Assembly: GCF_004145845.1 (NCBI RefSeq) | Contig: NZ_SELP01000004.1 | Coordinates: forward strand, 62,001 to 126,000 | DNA length: 64,000 nucleotides | Source: Loktanella sp. IMCC34160 | GTDB lineage: Bacteria > Pseudomonadota > Alphaproteobacteria > Rhodobacterales > Rhodobacteraceae | Reading direction: 5' to 3' | Shown: positions 46,876 through 56,441 of the stretch, piece after piece | How positions within the stretch are numbered: the first letter of the stretch is position 1 | Layout: every line of letters starts with the position of its first letter | The notes under the pieces: generated by a model | What the model was told of the DNA's origin: nothing | The model's database searches: none | The model's input: only the letters and a program-made list of their open reading frames with translations | Position numbers and translations under genes: made by a program

Positions 46876-48312
46876 ATGATCTCTGCCGATATTCAGACCG
46901 TCCTGCCGGAAATCGTCCTGGCCGTTTACGCGATGCTGGCGCTGATCGGTGCCGTCTACACGACCAAGGACAAGGCCGCCCCCTTCCTGACTTGGGCCAC
47001 CGCGGGGCTGTTCGTGGTGCTCGCCGGGTGGATCGGCATGAACGGGTCGGGCGTGACCGTGGCCTTTGACGGGGCCTTTGTCGACGATGCCTTCTCGCGC
47101 TTTGCCAAGGTGACGATCCTTCTGTCCGCCGCCGCCGTTCTGGTGATGGGGCAGGATTACATGGCGCGCCGGGGTCTGCTGCGGTTCGAATACCCGATCC
47201 TGATCGCGCTGGCCGCCGTCGGGATGATGGTCATGGTCTCCGCCGGGGACCTTATGGCCCTCTACATGGGCCTCGAACTGCAATCCCTGTCGCTTTACGT
47301 TGTGGCCTCGCTGCGCCGTGACAGTGTGAAATCGACCGAAGCAGGTCTGAAATACTTCGTCCTCGGGGCGCTGTCTTCGGGCCTTCTGCTCTATGGTGCC
47401 TCGCTCACCTACGGCTTTGCCGGGACGACCCTGTTCTCGGGCATCATCGAGGCGGCAAGCCACGAACCGTCGCTGGGCCTGCTGTTCGGTCTGGTCTTCC
47501 TGATCTCGGGCTTCGCCTTCAAGGTCTCGGCCGCGCCGTTCCACATGTGGACGCCGGACGTCTACGAAGGGTCGCCCACCCCGGTCACCGCCTTTTTCGC
47601 AACCGCGCCCAAGGTTGCCGCGATGGGGCTGTTTGCCCGTGTGGTCTGGGATGCTTTCGGTGGGGTCTCCGGTGAATGGCAGCAGATCGTCGCCTTCCTG
47701 TCGGTTGTGTCGATGTTCCTTGGGGCCGTGGCCGCCATTGGCCAGACCAACATCAAGCGCCTGATGGCCTATTCCTCGATCGCGCACATGGGCTTTGCCC
47801 TGATGGGTCTGGCCGCCGGGTCGGTTCTGGGTGTGCAGGCGATGCTGATCTACATGGCCATCTACGTGACCATGAATATCGGCACCTTCGCCTTCATCCT
47901 GTCGATGGAAAAGGATGGCCGCCCGGTCACCGACATCGCCGCGCTGAACCAGTATTCCAAGCGTGAACCGCTCAAGGCGCTTGCCATGCTGGTGCTGATG
48001 TTCAGCCTTGCCGGCGTGCCGCCGATGGTGGGCTTCTTCGGTAAACTGTATGTGCTGCGGGCCGCTGTTGACGCGGGCATGGCATGGCTGGCGGTTGCCG
48101 GTGTGATCGCCTCGGTCATCGGGGCCTTCTACTACCTGCGGATCGTCTTCTACATGTACTTCGGCAGCGATGGCGATGGTGTCGACACGCGCATGTCGCC
48201 GGTTGGCTGGACGATGCTTATGGGATCGGCGCTGATCATGGTCGTGGGCGTGGTGAACCTGTTCGGTATCGAACCGCTGGCCGCCGCCGCGGCCGGGTCG
48301 CTTGTCAACTGA
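46876..48312 (+). CDS. nuoN: NADH-quinone oxidoreductase subunit N
   Basis: A 478-residue antiporter-like subunit, the last gene of the operon part seen here. [36 protein letters not shown] and [10 protein letters not shown] are the expected blocks. AAGGAGAAGG precedes the ATG. The final 11 bases overlap birA. Confidence 0.97.
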   Translation: MISADIQTVLPEIVLAVYAMLALIGAVYTTKDKAAPFLTWATAGLFVVLAGWIGMNGSGVTVAFDGAFVDDAFSRFAKVTILLSAAAVLVMGQDYMARRGLLRFEYPILIALAAVGMMVMVSAGDLMALYMGLELQSLSLYVVASLRRDSVKSTEAGLKYFVLGALSSGLLLYGASLTYGFAGTTLFSGIIEAASHEPSLGLLFGLVFLISGFAFKVSAAPFHMWTPDVYEGSPTPVTAFFATAPKVAAMGLFARVVWDAFGGVSGEWQQIVAFLSVVSMFLGAVAAIGQTNIKRLMAYSSIAHMGFALMGLAAGSVLGVQAMLIYMAIYVTMNIGTFAFILSMEKDGRPVTDIAALNQYSKREPLKALAMLVLMFSLAGVPPMVGFFGKLYVLRAAVDAGMAWLAVAGVIASVIGAFYYLRIVFYMYFGSDGDGVDTRMSPVGWTMLMGSALIMVVGVVNLFGIEPLAAAAAGSLVN

Positions 48313-49063
48313 TCGCAGCCCCGGCGGGCATTGGCCCGAAGGATATGACCGCCTCATCCTTGACGAGGTGGACAGCACCATGGCGGAGGCCGCGCGTCGC
48401 GTCGGCCTCCTTGACCGTCCGACATGGATCATGGCCCGCAGGCAGACCGCCGGAAAAGGGCGGCAGGGGCGGCCGTGGTCCGACCCGCCGGGCAACCTTG
48501 CCGCCACGCTGATCTTCCGGCCCGAGGCGACCCCGGCAGAGGCCGCGCGGCGGTCCTTCCTTGCCGCGAACGCCCTGCTGGAATCTCTGGCCATCTATAC
48601 CGACCGTGGCGGTCTGGCGCAGAAATGGCCCAACGACGTGCTGCTGAACGGCGGCAAGGTCGCGGGTATTCTGTTGGAAAGCTCGTCCGGCGGGCCCTTC
48701 GTCAACTGGCTGTCGATCGGCGTGGGGGTAAACCTGCGCCACCCGCCCGCCGCCGTCCGGAACGCCACCTTTCGCCCGGTCAGCCTGCTGGACGAAGGCG
48801 GCGAACCCGTCGCGCCCGAGGTCTTCCTGACCACGCTTGCCTCGGCCTATGCCACGCAGGAACGGAAGCTGTCGCAATTCGGCTTTGGCCGCATCCGGGC
48901 CGACTGGCTGCGGAACGCCGCCAGACTGGGCGAGGAAATCACCGCCCGCACCCCGCGTGAAGAGGTCACGGGCCTGTTCGACACCGTGGACGAGGACGGC
49001 AACCTTGTGCTTATCACCGCAACCGGACCCCGGCGGATCGCCGCGGCCGATGTGTATTTCTAG
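48302..49063 (+). CDS. birA: biotin--[acetyl-CoA-carboxylase] ligase (no repressor domain)
   Basis: A 253-residue biotin protein ligase that charges the carboxyl-carrier protein of acetyl-CoA carboxylase. [16 protein letters not shown] and the [10 protein letters not shown] segment are all present. The N-terminal DNA-binding domain of E. coli BirA is missing, so it is the monofunctional type. The start is TTG at 48302, inside the end of nuoN; no nearby ATG fits. Confidence 0.92.
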   Translation: MSTDRSPGGHWPEGYDRLILDEVDSTMAEAARRVGLLDRPTWIMARRQTAGKGRQGRPWSDPPGNLAATLIFRPEATPAEAARRSFLAANALLESLAIYTDRGGLAQKWPNDVLLNGGKVAGILLESSSGGPFVNWLSIGVGVNLRHPPAAVRNATFRPVSLLDEGGEPVAPEVFLTTLASAYATQERKLSQFGFGRIRADWLRNAARLGEEITARTPREEVTGLFDTVDEDGNLVLITATGPRRIAAADVYF

Positions 49064-49072
49064 GGGACGGCC

Positions 49073-49846
49073 ATGCTGCTGTGCATTGATACCGGCAATA
49101 CCAACACCGTGTTTTCCATCTGGGACGGGTCGCAGTTCATTTCCACATGGCGCACCTCGACCGAGCATCAGCGCACGGCGGACCAGTATTTCGTCTGGCT
49201 GACCACCCTGATGCAGGCGTCGAAAATCGACGTGACGATTGACGAAGTGATCATCTCGTCGACCGTGCCGCGCGTGGTGTTCAACCTGCGCGTCCTGTGC
49301 GACCGGTATTTCAACTGCCGCCCTCTGGTTGTGGGCAAACCCGAATGCCTGCTGCCGGTGGATCCGCGCGTCGATCCGGGTACAAGGGTCGGGCCGGACC
49401 GTCTAGCCAATGCAGTCGGCGCTTTTGACCGGCACGGCGGCAATTGCGTGGTGGTCGATTTCGGTACCGCAACCAACTTTGACGTGGTAGCCGAAGATGG
49501 CGCCTATGTGGGCGGGGTGATTTCACCGGGTGTGAACCTCAGCCTCGAAGCCCTGCATCAGGGCGCTGCGGCCCTGCCGCATGTTGATATTTCCCAGCCA
49601 GAGCGGGTGATCGGCACCAACACGGTGGCCTGTATCCAATCCGGGGTTTTCTGGGGCTACGTGGGCCTGATCCAGGGGATCATCGCCCGCATCAAGGATG
49701 AATATGGACGGCCGATGAAGGTCGTCGGCACCGGGGGGCTTGCGCCCCTCTTCGCGCAGGGGGAAGCCCTGTTTGACACAATTGAAGATGACCTGACGAT
49801 GCACGGGCTGACCGTGATCCACAGGTTCAACAAGGAAACTCAATGA
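49073..49846 (+). CDS. coaX: type III pantothenate kinase
   Basis: A 257-residue ASKHA-fold kinase for the first step of CoA synthesis. L-L-C-I-D-T-G-N-T-N-T-V-F-S begins the protein, followed by G-P-D-R-L-A-N-A, V-V-D-F-G-T-A-T-N-F-D and a G-G-L-A-P segment. Unlike type I and II it should be insensitive to CoA feedback and use a monovalent cation. It starts nine bases after birA and its stop overlaps rnj by four bases. Confidence 0.95.
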   Translation: MLLCIDTGNTNTVFSIWDGSQFISTWRTSTEHQRTADQYFVWLTTLMQASKIDVTIDEVIISSTVPRVVFNLRVLCDRYFNCRPLVVGKPECLLPVDPRVDPGTRVGPDRLANAVGAFDRHGGNCVVVDFGTATNFDVVAEDGAYVGGVISPGVNLSLEALHQGAAALPHVDISQPERVIGTNTVACIQSGVFWGYVGLIQGIIARIKDEYGRPMKVVGTGGLAPLFAQGEALFDTIEDDLTMHGLTVIHRFNKETQ

Positions 49847-51510
49847 GTAATGAACGACTGATTTATCTCCCCCTCGGTGGCGCGGGGGAGATTGGGATGA
49901 ACGCCTATGTCTACGGCTACGGCAAGCCGGGCAAGGAACGGCTGATCGTGGTCGATCTGGGCGTGACATTCCCGGATATGGACACAAGCCCCGGCGTCGA
50001 CCTGATCCTGCCCGATATCTCGTGGCTTGAGGCCCGCAAGGGCCAGATCGACGGGATCTTCATCACCCACGCCCACGAAGACCACATTGGCGCGATTGGC
50101 CATTTCTGGGATCGTCTGGGTGCGCCGGTCTATGCCCGTGCCTTCACGGCCCATCACGCCCGCCGCAAGATGGAAGAGATGGGCCAGCCAGAGGCCGCCG
50201 TCCACACCGCCAGCCCATGGCCCGAGGTGACGCAGGCCGGCCCCTTTACCGTGGGTTTCGTGCCTCTGTCCCACTCCATCCCCGAAAGCGCGGGTCTGGT
50301 GATCGACAGTCCGGCGGGCCGGGTCGTCCATTCCGGCGACTTCAAGATCGACCATACCCCGGTCGTCGGCGAACCTTTCGACGAGGCCGTCTGGGAAGAA
50401 ATCGCCAAGGCGGGGGTCAAGGCACTCGTCTGCGACTCGACCAACGTCTTCTCGCCCGAGCCCGGCCGGTCCGAGGCCGGGCTTGCCGACCCGATCGAGG
50501 CCTTCATGCGCGACGCGACCGGGATGGTCGTGGCAACCACCTTTGCGTCGAACGTCGCGCGTCTGAAGACACTGGCCGAAGCCGCGAAAAAGGCGGGCCG
50601 GTCGGTCTGCCTTTTGGGTCGCGCCATGCGCCGCATGGTCGAGGCGGGGATCACCACCGGCGTCCTGTCGGATTTCCCGTCGACCATCTCGCCCGAGGAT
50701 GCGGTTTCTGTCCCGCGCGAAAACCTGTTCCTGCTGGTCACCGGCAGTCAGGGCGAACGGCGTGCGGCCTCGGCCCAGCTGGCGCAGGGCAAATACCTTG
50801 GGATCAGCCTGAAGGACGGCGACACCTTCCTGTTCAGTTCCAAGACCATTCCCGGAAACGAACGCGGCGTAATCAAGATCATGAACCAGCTGTCGGAAAT
50901 GGGGGTCGACGTGGTCGACGACCGGGGCGGGCTGTATCACGTATCTGGCCACGCCAACCGGCCTGACCTTGAAACCATGCACCGGCTGATCCAGCCGCAG
51001 ATCCTGATCCCGATGCACGGCGAACACCGGCATCTGCGCGAACACGCGAAACTGGGCACGGCCAAGGGGATCGAAAGCGTCGTCGCGGTGAACGGGATGA
51101 TGATCGACCTGACCGGCAACCGCCCCGAGGTGGCCGACTACATCGAAACCGGCCGCACCTATCTGGACGGGTCGGTGAAGATCGGCGCGCTGGACGGGAT
51201 CGTACGCGACCGCATTCGCATGGCCCTGAATGGCCATGTCGCCGTGTCGCTGATCATGGATGAAAACGACGACCCGCTGGGCGATCCGTGGTGCGACCTG
51301 ATGGGCCTGCCGGAACAGGGCCGGGGCAATGAACCGCTGGCCGAGGTTCTGGAGGCGGAACTGGCGCAATACCTGATGCGGGCCGGGGACAAGACCCTGA
51401 CCGACGACGACAAGCTGGAAAAGGAAATCCGGCAGACCGTGCGCCGCGCCGCCCAGAACGAGATCGGGAAGAAACCCGAGGTGACGGTCATCATCAGCCG
51501 TCTTGGCTGA
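49843..51510 (+). CDS. rnj: ribonuclease J
   Basis: A 555-residue metallo-beta-lactamase/beta-CASP nuclease with endonuclease and 5'-exonuclease activity, replacing part of RNase E function in alphaproteobacteria. The zinc motif is T-H-A-H-E-D-H-I-G-A, followed by H-S-I-P-E-S, H-S-G-D-F-K-I-D, and I-P-M-H-G-E-H-R-H-L. The C-terminal domain (about 455-555) is short. Start overlaps coaX (ATGA). Confidence 0.96.
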   Translation: MSNERLIYLPLGGAGEIGMNAYVYGYGKPGKERLIVVDLGVTFPDMDTSPGVDLILPDISWLEARKGQIDGIFITHAHEDHIGAIGHFWDRLGAPVYARAFTAHHARRKMEEMGQPEAAVHTASPWPEVTQAGPFTVGFVPLSHSIPESAGLVIDSPAGRVVHSGDFKIDHTPVVGEPFDEAVWEEIAKAGVKALVCDSTNVFSPEPGRSEAGLADPIEAFMRDATGMVVATTFASNVARLKTLAEAAKKAGRSVCLLGRAMRRMVEAGITTGVLSDFPSTISPEDAVSVPRENLFLLVTGSQGERRAASAQLAQGKYLGISLKDGDTFLFSSKTIPGNERGVIKIMNQLSEMGVDVVDDRGGLYHVSGHANRPDLETMHRLIQPQILIPMHGEHRHLREHAKLGTAKGIESVVAVNGMMIDLTGNRPEVADYIETGRTYLDGSVKIGALDGIVRDRIRMALNGHVAVSLIMDENDDPLGDPWCDLMGLPEQGRGNEPLAEVLEAELAQYLMRAGDKTLTDDDKLEKEIRQTVRRAAQNEIGKKPEVTVIISRLG

Positions 51511-51596
51511 CGATCGAAACCGACCAAGGGTCGGTCGCAAAGGGCCAAGCATGGGCATAACGGCGGGCGTTTCCTGTAAGTCAGGAGGAGCCCGCC

Positions 51597-52436
51597 ATGA
51601 CCCATCACGCCCAAGACCTGATCGACCTTGACCGCTACCCGATCCACGACCCTGCCCGCCGCAATGCAGTAATTGCCCCCGTGCGCGACAGCCTGCGCCG
51701 GGACGGCTGCGCGGTGATCAAAGGGTTCCTGCGGCCCGAGGGTGTCGCCGCGATCTGCGCCGAGGCCGACGCCGTGGCGCATCTGGGCCATCACAGCCGC
51801 AACCGCACAAACGTCTATTTCACAGCCGACAATCCGGACCTGCCCGACACGCATCCGGCCCGGCGCTTCTTTGACCGGTCGAACGCCTTCATCCCCGCCG
51901 ACAATTTCGGCACGGATGGCCCGCTGCGCACGGTCCATGATTTCGCGGCGTTCGAGCCGTTCATCAAGGACTGCCTGGAAGAGCCGAAGTTCTACCGCTA
52001 CGCCGACCCGCTGGCCGATGTGATCGTGAACACGGCCGGAGAAGGCAACGGGTTCCCCTGGCATTTCGACACCAACAATTTCACCGTCACATTGGCAATC
52101 CAGAACGCGGAAGAGGGCGGGGAGTTCGAATATGCCCCGAACATCCGCCGCGAGAACGAGAACCTGGACGAGGTGACGCGGGTCTTGGATGGCACCTCGG
52201 ACAAGGTCGTGTCGCTGCGGCTGGAACCGGGCGATCTGCAACTGTTCCGGGGACGGTATTCCCTGCATCGGGTAGCGCCCCTGCGCGGCGACAGGCCACG
52301 CCATGTGGCGATCTTCAGCTATGTGGAAGAACCGGGGATGGTCGGCGCGCCCGAACGGACGCGGCAACTCTACGGTCGCGTCCTGCCGATCCATCTGGAA
52401 CGGGCCGGACAGCGGGCCGATGCGCTGATGGACTAG
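51597..52436 (+). CDS. Fe(II)/2-oxoglutarate oxygenase-like protein
   Basis: A 279-residue protein of the phytanoyl-CoA dioxygenase/ArpA-like type. The likely iron triad is H156-F-D158 in P-W-H-F-D-T-N-N-F and H224 in Y-S-L-H-R-V-A-P-L, with R230 a candidate 2-oxoglutarate ligand. A double-stranded beta-helix core around these is plausible. Because Asp is present rather than Gly, hydroxylation rather than halogenation is expected. The substrate is unknown. AGGAGGAG lies nine bases before the ATG, and the last 4 bases overlap the HD gene tail to tail. Confidence 0.7.
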   Translation: MTHHAQDLIDLDRYPIHDPARRNAVIAPVRDSLRRDGCAVIKGFLRPEGVAAICAEADAVAHLGHHSRNRTNVYFTADNPDLPDTHPARRFFDRSNAFIPADNFGTDGPLRTVHDFAAFEPFIKDCLEEPKFYRYADPLADVIVNTAGEGNGFPWHFDTNNFTVTLAIQNAEEGGEFEYAPNIRRENENLDEVTRVLDGTSDKVVSLRLEPGDLQLFRGRYSLHRVAPLRGDRPRHVAIFSYVEEPGMVGAPERTRQLYGRVLPIHLERAGQRADALMD

Positions 52437-52993
52437 CGCGCGGCGTCGGTCAGGTTGTCGACGATCCGGGAAAGCCGGTCAGACAGGGCGCCGGGAAAGG
52501 CGGCGGTGAGGGCCGTGGATAGCGACTGGTAATACCAAAGCGTCCCGGCCTTTCCGGCGGTGAACCGGTCAAAGACATCCGGACCGACAGTGTGAAGGTC
52601 TTCAAGGATGGTGGTGACATTGTGGACTTTGTCCGCGCAGGTCACCAGCAGGGCGTCGCCCTTGCCGGGGATCGCTGCGATATAGGCGTCCTTGCGTTGC
52701 TTCCACGGGGCCTTCGCGTCGCCGTCGCTATCCGAACAGGCATAGACCATATCGGCCACGCGATCGCCGAATTGGGCACGGATCGCCTCGCCGGTGGCAT
52801 GGCCGCCCGCATCTTCGACCGCGTCGTGCAACAGGCCCGCAATGGCCTGATCCTCGTCCCCGCCATATTCGATCACAAGGGCAGAGACGGACAGAAGGTG
52901 AGACAGGTATGGGATGGCCGTGACCTTGCGGCACTGGCTGCGATGCAACCGCGCGGCAAGGCACAACGCATCGTCGTAACGATGTGTCAGCAT
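52433..52993 (-). CDS. single-domain HD hydrolase (RelA/SpoT-like, small alarmone hydrolase type)
   Basis: A 186-residue HD-domain protein. H32 in Y-L-S-H-L-L-S-V and H56-D57 in L-L-H-D-A-V-E-D, with A-D-K-V-H-N-V-T further on, reproduce the (p)ppGpp-hydrolase motif of SpoT/MESH1. No synthetase, TGS or ACT domain follows, so it may degrade alarmone or act on another nucleotide. ATG 52993 is preferred, with GGAAA upstream; a TTG four codons earlier is possible. A variant REP palindrome lies 27 bases upstream. Confidence 0.78.
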   Translation of the reverse strand: MLTHRYDDALCLAARLHRSQCRKVTAIPYLSHLLSVSALVIEYGGDEDQAIAGLLHDAVEDAGGHATGEAIRAQFGDRVADMVYACSDSDGDAKAPWKQRKDAYIAAIPGKGDALLVTCADKVHNVTTILEDLHTVGPDVFDRFTAGKAGTLWYYQSLSTALTAAFPGALSDRLSRIVDNLTDAAR

Positions 52994-53019
52994 AGTGTTT
53001 TCCAATGTTTGGGAAGGTT

Positions 53020-53039
53020 GGGTGGGCCAAAGCCCACCC
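53020..53039. repeat. variant REP-like palindrome
   Basis: GGGTGGGC-CAAA-GCCCACCC, followed at 53041-53046 by TGTAAG. It resembles the GGTGGGT family but has GGGC stems and a different flank, so it looks like a related second subfamily. It sits in the gap between the HD gene and the helicase gene. Confidence 0.7.
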
Positions 53040-53079
53040 TTGTAAGATAGGCGTTCCGGTCAGGAACGCAAGGACGGGC

Positions 53080-54540
53080 CTATCCGGTCCGCCGTTCGTC
53101 AAAGCTCAGTCGGATGAAGGCGGGGGCGTCGTCGCCCATGCCGACGATCTGGCGGTCATCACCGCCACGGCCGCCCTTGCCACCGCGATTGCCCCGGTCG
53201 CCCCGATCCCCACGGTCACGGCGCGGCTTTTCGGCCTGCGGTTCTGCTGCGGGTTCCACGGGCTTGGCGGCCTCTTGCGGGGCGGCGGCCTGTTCCTGCG
53301 CCGGGGCGTCGTCCTTCTTGCGCGACCGGGACCGGCTGCGCCTGGGCTTGTCTTCGCGCGGGGCGTCGTCCCGTGCCTCGGCCGCAGGGGTGCCCAGCGG
53401 GTTTTCGATGCGCGGGATTTCCTTCTGGATCAGCTTCTCCACCGCATCGAAATACTTTTCGTCGCGGGGATTGCAGATCATCATCGCCTTGCCCGACCGA
53501 CCGGCCCGGCCGGTGCGGCCGATCCGGTGGACATAGTCCTCGGCGTGGCTGGGCACGTCGAAATTGAACACGTGGCTGACCGCCGGAACATCCAGCCCGC
53601 GGGCCGCCACGTCCGACGCCACCAGCAGGCGCAGCTTGCCGTTGCGGAAATCGTCCAATGTCCGGGTCCGCTGGCTTTGGTCCAGATCGCCATGGATGGC
53701 AGCCGCGTCATAGCCGTATTTCTTCAGGCTCTTGGCAACCACATCCACATCCATCTTGCGGTTGCAGAAGATGATCGCGTTGGTGCAGGCCTCGCCCTCG
53801 CCGTCGATCAGGGCGCGCAGCAGGGCACGTTTTTCGCTGTCCGCCTTTTCCCGGCGCGAGCCTTTGAACATGACCACGGCCTGTTCGATCGTCTCCGAGG
53901 CGGTGGCCTGACGGGCAACCTCGATCCGGGCGGGGTTCGACAGGAAGGTGTTGGTGATCCGCTCGATCTCGGGCGCCATCGTGGCCGAGAAGAACAGTGT
54001 CTGCCGAGTGAAGGGTGTCAGCCCGAAGATCCGTTCGATATCGGGGATGAACCCCATGTCGAGCATCCGGTCGGCCTCGTCCACGACCATGACCTTCACG
54101 TCCGACAGGATCAGCTTGCCCCGTTCGAAATGGTCCAGCAGGCGGCCCGGCGTGGCGATCAGCACGTCGACGCCCTTGTCGATCAGCGTGTCCTGTTCCT
54201 TGAACGACACGCCGCCGATCAGCAGCGCCTTGGTCAGTTTCACATGCTTGGCATAGGTGTCGAAGTTCTCGGCCACCTGCGCGGCCAATTCCCGCGTCGG
54301 GCACAACACAAGGCTGCGCGGCATCCGTGCCCGCGCGCGCCCGCGTGCCAGCATGGTGATCATCGGCAGGGTAAAACTTGCGGTCTTGCCGGTGCCGGTC
54401 TGGGCGATTCCCAGAACATCGCGGCCTTCGAGGGCAGGGGGGATGGCCCCAGCCTGAATCGGGGTAGGGGTTTCGTAGCCGGCCTCTTCAATGGCCTTGA
54501 GAACCTTCTTATCAAGGTTCAGATCGGTGAATTTGGTCAT
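53080..54540 (-). CDS. DEAD-box RNA helicase (RhlE-like)
   Basis: A 486-residue RNA helicase. Motifs are Q (P-T-P-I-Q), I (A-Q-T-G-T-G-K-T), Ia (P-T-R-E-L-A), II (V-D-E-A-D), III (S-A-T), and VI (H-R-I-G-R-T-G-R). A long C-terminal tail (about 385-486) is rich in Ala/Pro/Glu, then R-D-R-G-D-R-G and G-G-K-G-G repeats that bind RNA. It is probably a ribosome-assembly or mRNA-decay helicase, as in RhlE of related species. The start MTKFTDLNLDKK at 54540 is standard. Confidence 0.92.
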   Translation of the reverse strand: MTKFTDLNLDKKVLKAIEEAGYETPTPIQAGAIPPALEGRDVLGIAQTGTGKTASFTLPMITMLARGRARARMPRSLVLCPTRELAAQVAENFDTYAKHVKLTKALLIGGVSFKEQDTLIDKGVDVLIATPGRLLDHFERGKLILSDVKVMVVDEADRMLDMGFIPDIERIFGLTPFTRQTLFFSATMAPEIERITNTFLSNPARIEVARQATASETIEQAVVMFKGSRREKADSEKRALLRALIDGEGEACTNAIIFCNRKMDVDVVAKSLKKYGYDAAAIHGDLDQSQRTRTLDDFRNGKLRLLVASDVAARGLDVPAVSHVFNFDVPSHAEDYVHRIGRTGRAGRSGKAMMICNPRDEKYFDAVEKLIQKEIPRIENPLGTPAAEARDDAPREDKPRRSRSRSRKKDDAPAQEQAAAPQEAAKPVEPAAEPQAEKPRRDRGDRGDRGNRGGKGGRGGDDRQIVGMGDDAPAFIRLSFDERRTG

Positions 54541-54719
54541 ATGCGTCCGTTCTAGGCGGCCCGACGGTTCGGGCGGCAGGTGATGGGACGCGAAATTCCG
54601 GGCGCCCCGCGATCGTCTTGGCCCATTATCGGGCCACGCGCCGCTGCCTAAACCTTTGGGCGCAAAAGGTCAATCAATACGGGGGAAACCCGCCATTTTC
54701 GCAGGGCCGGGTTGTGCGT

Positions 54720-54779
54720 TTGACACTGGAATGCACGGGGCCAATCGGGTATCGGGGCGCCAAGCATCCGGAAGGGGAC
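54720..54779 (+). promoter_or_regulatory. possible purM promoter and ribosome-binding site
   Basis: TTGACA (54720-54725) is a perfect -35 box, but no good -10 lies at 17 bases; GGGTAT near 54747-54752 is the best at longer spacing. GGAAGGGGA (54771-54779) is the ribosome-binding site. The rest of the 243-base divergent gap shows nothing recognisable. Confidence 0.35.
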
Positions 54780-54783
54780 CAAG

Positions 54784-55827
54784 ATGGCACAGAAGAACGG
54801 GCTGACCTATGCCGACGCAGGCGTCGATATCGACGCGGGCAACACGCTGGTGGAGCGGATCAAACCGGCGGCGAAGGCCACCGCGCGGCCCGGCGTGATG
54901 TCCGGCCTTGGCGGCTTTGGTGCGCTGTTCGATCTCAAGGGCGCGGGCTATGTCGATCCGATCCTCGTGGCCGCCACCGATGGCGTCGGGACCAAGCTGC
55001 GCATCGCGATCGATACAGGAAACGTCGACACAATCGGCATCGACCTTGTCGCCATGTGCGTGAACGACCTTGTCTGCCAAGGCGCAGAGCCGCTGTTCTT
55101 CCTGGACTATTTCGCGACCGGTAAGCTGGAGCTGGATCAGGCGACCCGGATCATCGAAGGCATTGCCAAGGGCTGTGAACTGTCCGGCTGCGCCCTGATC
55201 GGCGGCGAAACGGCGGAAATGCCCGGCATGTATCACAAGGGCGATTTCGACCTCGCGGGGTTCGCCGTGGGCGCGATGGAACGCGGCACGGACCTGCCCG
55301 CCGGTGTGGCCGAAGGTGACGTACTGCTGGGCCTTGGGTCCAACGGTGTTCATTCGAACGGCTATTCGCTGGTGCGCAAGGTGGTGGAACTGTCCGGCCT
55401 TGGCTGGGACGCTGCCAACCCCTTTGGCGATGGCACGCTGGGCGAGGCGCTTTTGGCCCCCACCCGTCTTTACGTCAAACAGGCGCTGGAGGCGGTCCGC
55501 GCGGGCGGCGTTCATGCGTTGGCCCATATCACCGGCGGCGGCCTGACCGAAAACCTGCCCCGTGTCCTGCCCGAGGGTCTGGGCGCCCATATCGACTTGT
55601 CCTCTTGGGAGTTGCCGCCGGTGTTCCGCTGGCTGGCGGAAACCGCCGGTATGGCCGAATCCGAACTTCTGAAAACCTTCAACTCGGGCATCGGGATGAT
55701 CCTTGTCGTCGACGCGGGCCGCGCCGACGCGTTGGAAGCCCTGCTGCGGGACGCGGGCGAAACCGTCAGCCGCCTTGGCACGGTCGAACCGGGCGAAGGC
55801 GTGCGCTACTCGGGTGCGCTTCTGTGA
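54784..55827 (+). CDS. purM: phosphoribosylformylglycinamidine cyclo-ligase
   Basis: A 347-residue AIR synthetase, step five of purine synthesis. [21 protein letters not shown], the [10 protein letters not shown] segment and [13 protein letters not shown] are diagnostic. Its stop overlaps the purN GTG start by four bases. Confidence 0.97.
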   Translation: MAQKNGLTYADAGVDIDAGNTLVERIKPAAKATARPGVMSGLGGFGALFDLKGAGYVDPILVAATDGVGTKLRIAIDTGNVDTIGIDLVAMCVNDLVCQGAEPLFFLDYFATGKLELDQATRIIEGIAKGCELSGCALIGGETAEMPGMYHKGDFDLAGFAVGAMERGTDLPAGVAEGDVLLGLGSNGVHSNGYSLVRKVVELSGLGWDAANPFGDGTLGEALLAPTRLYVKQALEAVRAGGVHALAHITGGGLTENLPRVLPEGLGAHIDLSSWELPPVFRWLAETAGMAESELLKTFNSGIGMILVVDAGRADALEALLRDAGETVSRLGTVEPGEGVRYSGALL

Positions 55828-56441
55828 CGAAACGGGTCGCCATCCTGATTTCGGGCGGCGGGTCCAACATGGTCACGCTGGCCGACAGTATGCGCGCCGA
55901 CGATCACCCGGCGCGGCCGGTGCTGGTTCTGTCGAACGATCCGCAGGCGGGCGGGCTGGCCAAGGCGCGGGCGCTGAACATCCCGACCTTTGCCGTGGAT
56001 CACCACCCCTTTGGGAAGGACCGTGCCGGGTTCGAGGCGGAACTGAACCGCGTGTTGGAAAAGGCGCGGCCCGACATCATCTGCCTTGCCGGGTTCATGC
56101 GCATCCTAACCGCCGATTTCACGGCGAAATGGGAAGGGCGGATGCTGAACATTCACCCTTCGCTTCTGCCGAAATACAAGGGGTTGCACACCCATCAGCG
56201 CGCCATCGACGCGGGCGATACCGAGGCCGGCTGCACCGTGCACGAGGTGACCGCCGCGCTGGACGACGGCCCGATCCTTGGTCAGGCGCGGGTGCCGATC
56301 CTGCCGGGCGATACGGCCGATGATCTTGCCGCGCGGGTTCTGGTGCAGGAACACCGCCTGTATCCGGCTGTTCTGCGCCGCTACGCCGCCGCCGACCGGA
56401 CCCCGGTTTTCCTGAGCGGCGAGATCAACGCCCCTTCGTAG
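55824..56441 (+). CDS. purN: phosphoribosylglycinamide formyltransferase
   Basis: A 205-residue enzyme using 10-formyl-THF for step three of purine synthesis. [10 protein letters not shown] at the start, L-A-G-F-M-R-I-L, and [12 protein letters not shown] and V-H-E-V-T-A-x-L-D-x-G-P are the family blocks. GTG start at 55824 is coupled to purM. The last 61 bases overlap the Hint-domain gene on the other strand. Confidence 0.95.
   Translation: MTKRVAILISGGGSNMVTLADSMRADDHPARPVLVLSNDPQAGGLAKARALNIPTFAVDHHPFGKDRAGFEAELNRVLEKARPDIICLAGFMRILTADFTAKWEGRMLNIHPSLLPKYKGLHTHQRAIDAGDTEAGCTVHEVTAALDDGPILGQARVPILPGDTADDLAARVLVQEHRLYPAVLRRYAAADRTPVFLSGEINAPS

Noticed and set aside
45310-48594. A 1094-codon open frame on the minus strand across nuoM and nuoN
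   Set aside because: It is the antisense shadow of two certain membrane-subunit genes; its composition (His, Arg, Gln and Gly rich, no folded-protein pattern) is what GC-rich codon bias produces.
49840-51558. A 572-codon minus-strand frame over rnj
   Set aside because: Lies opposite a strong RNase J gene; composition typical of shadow frames.
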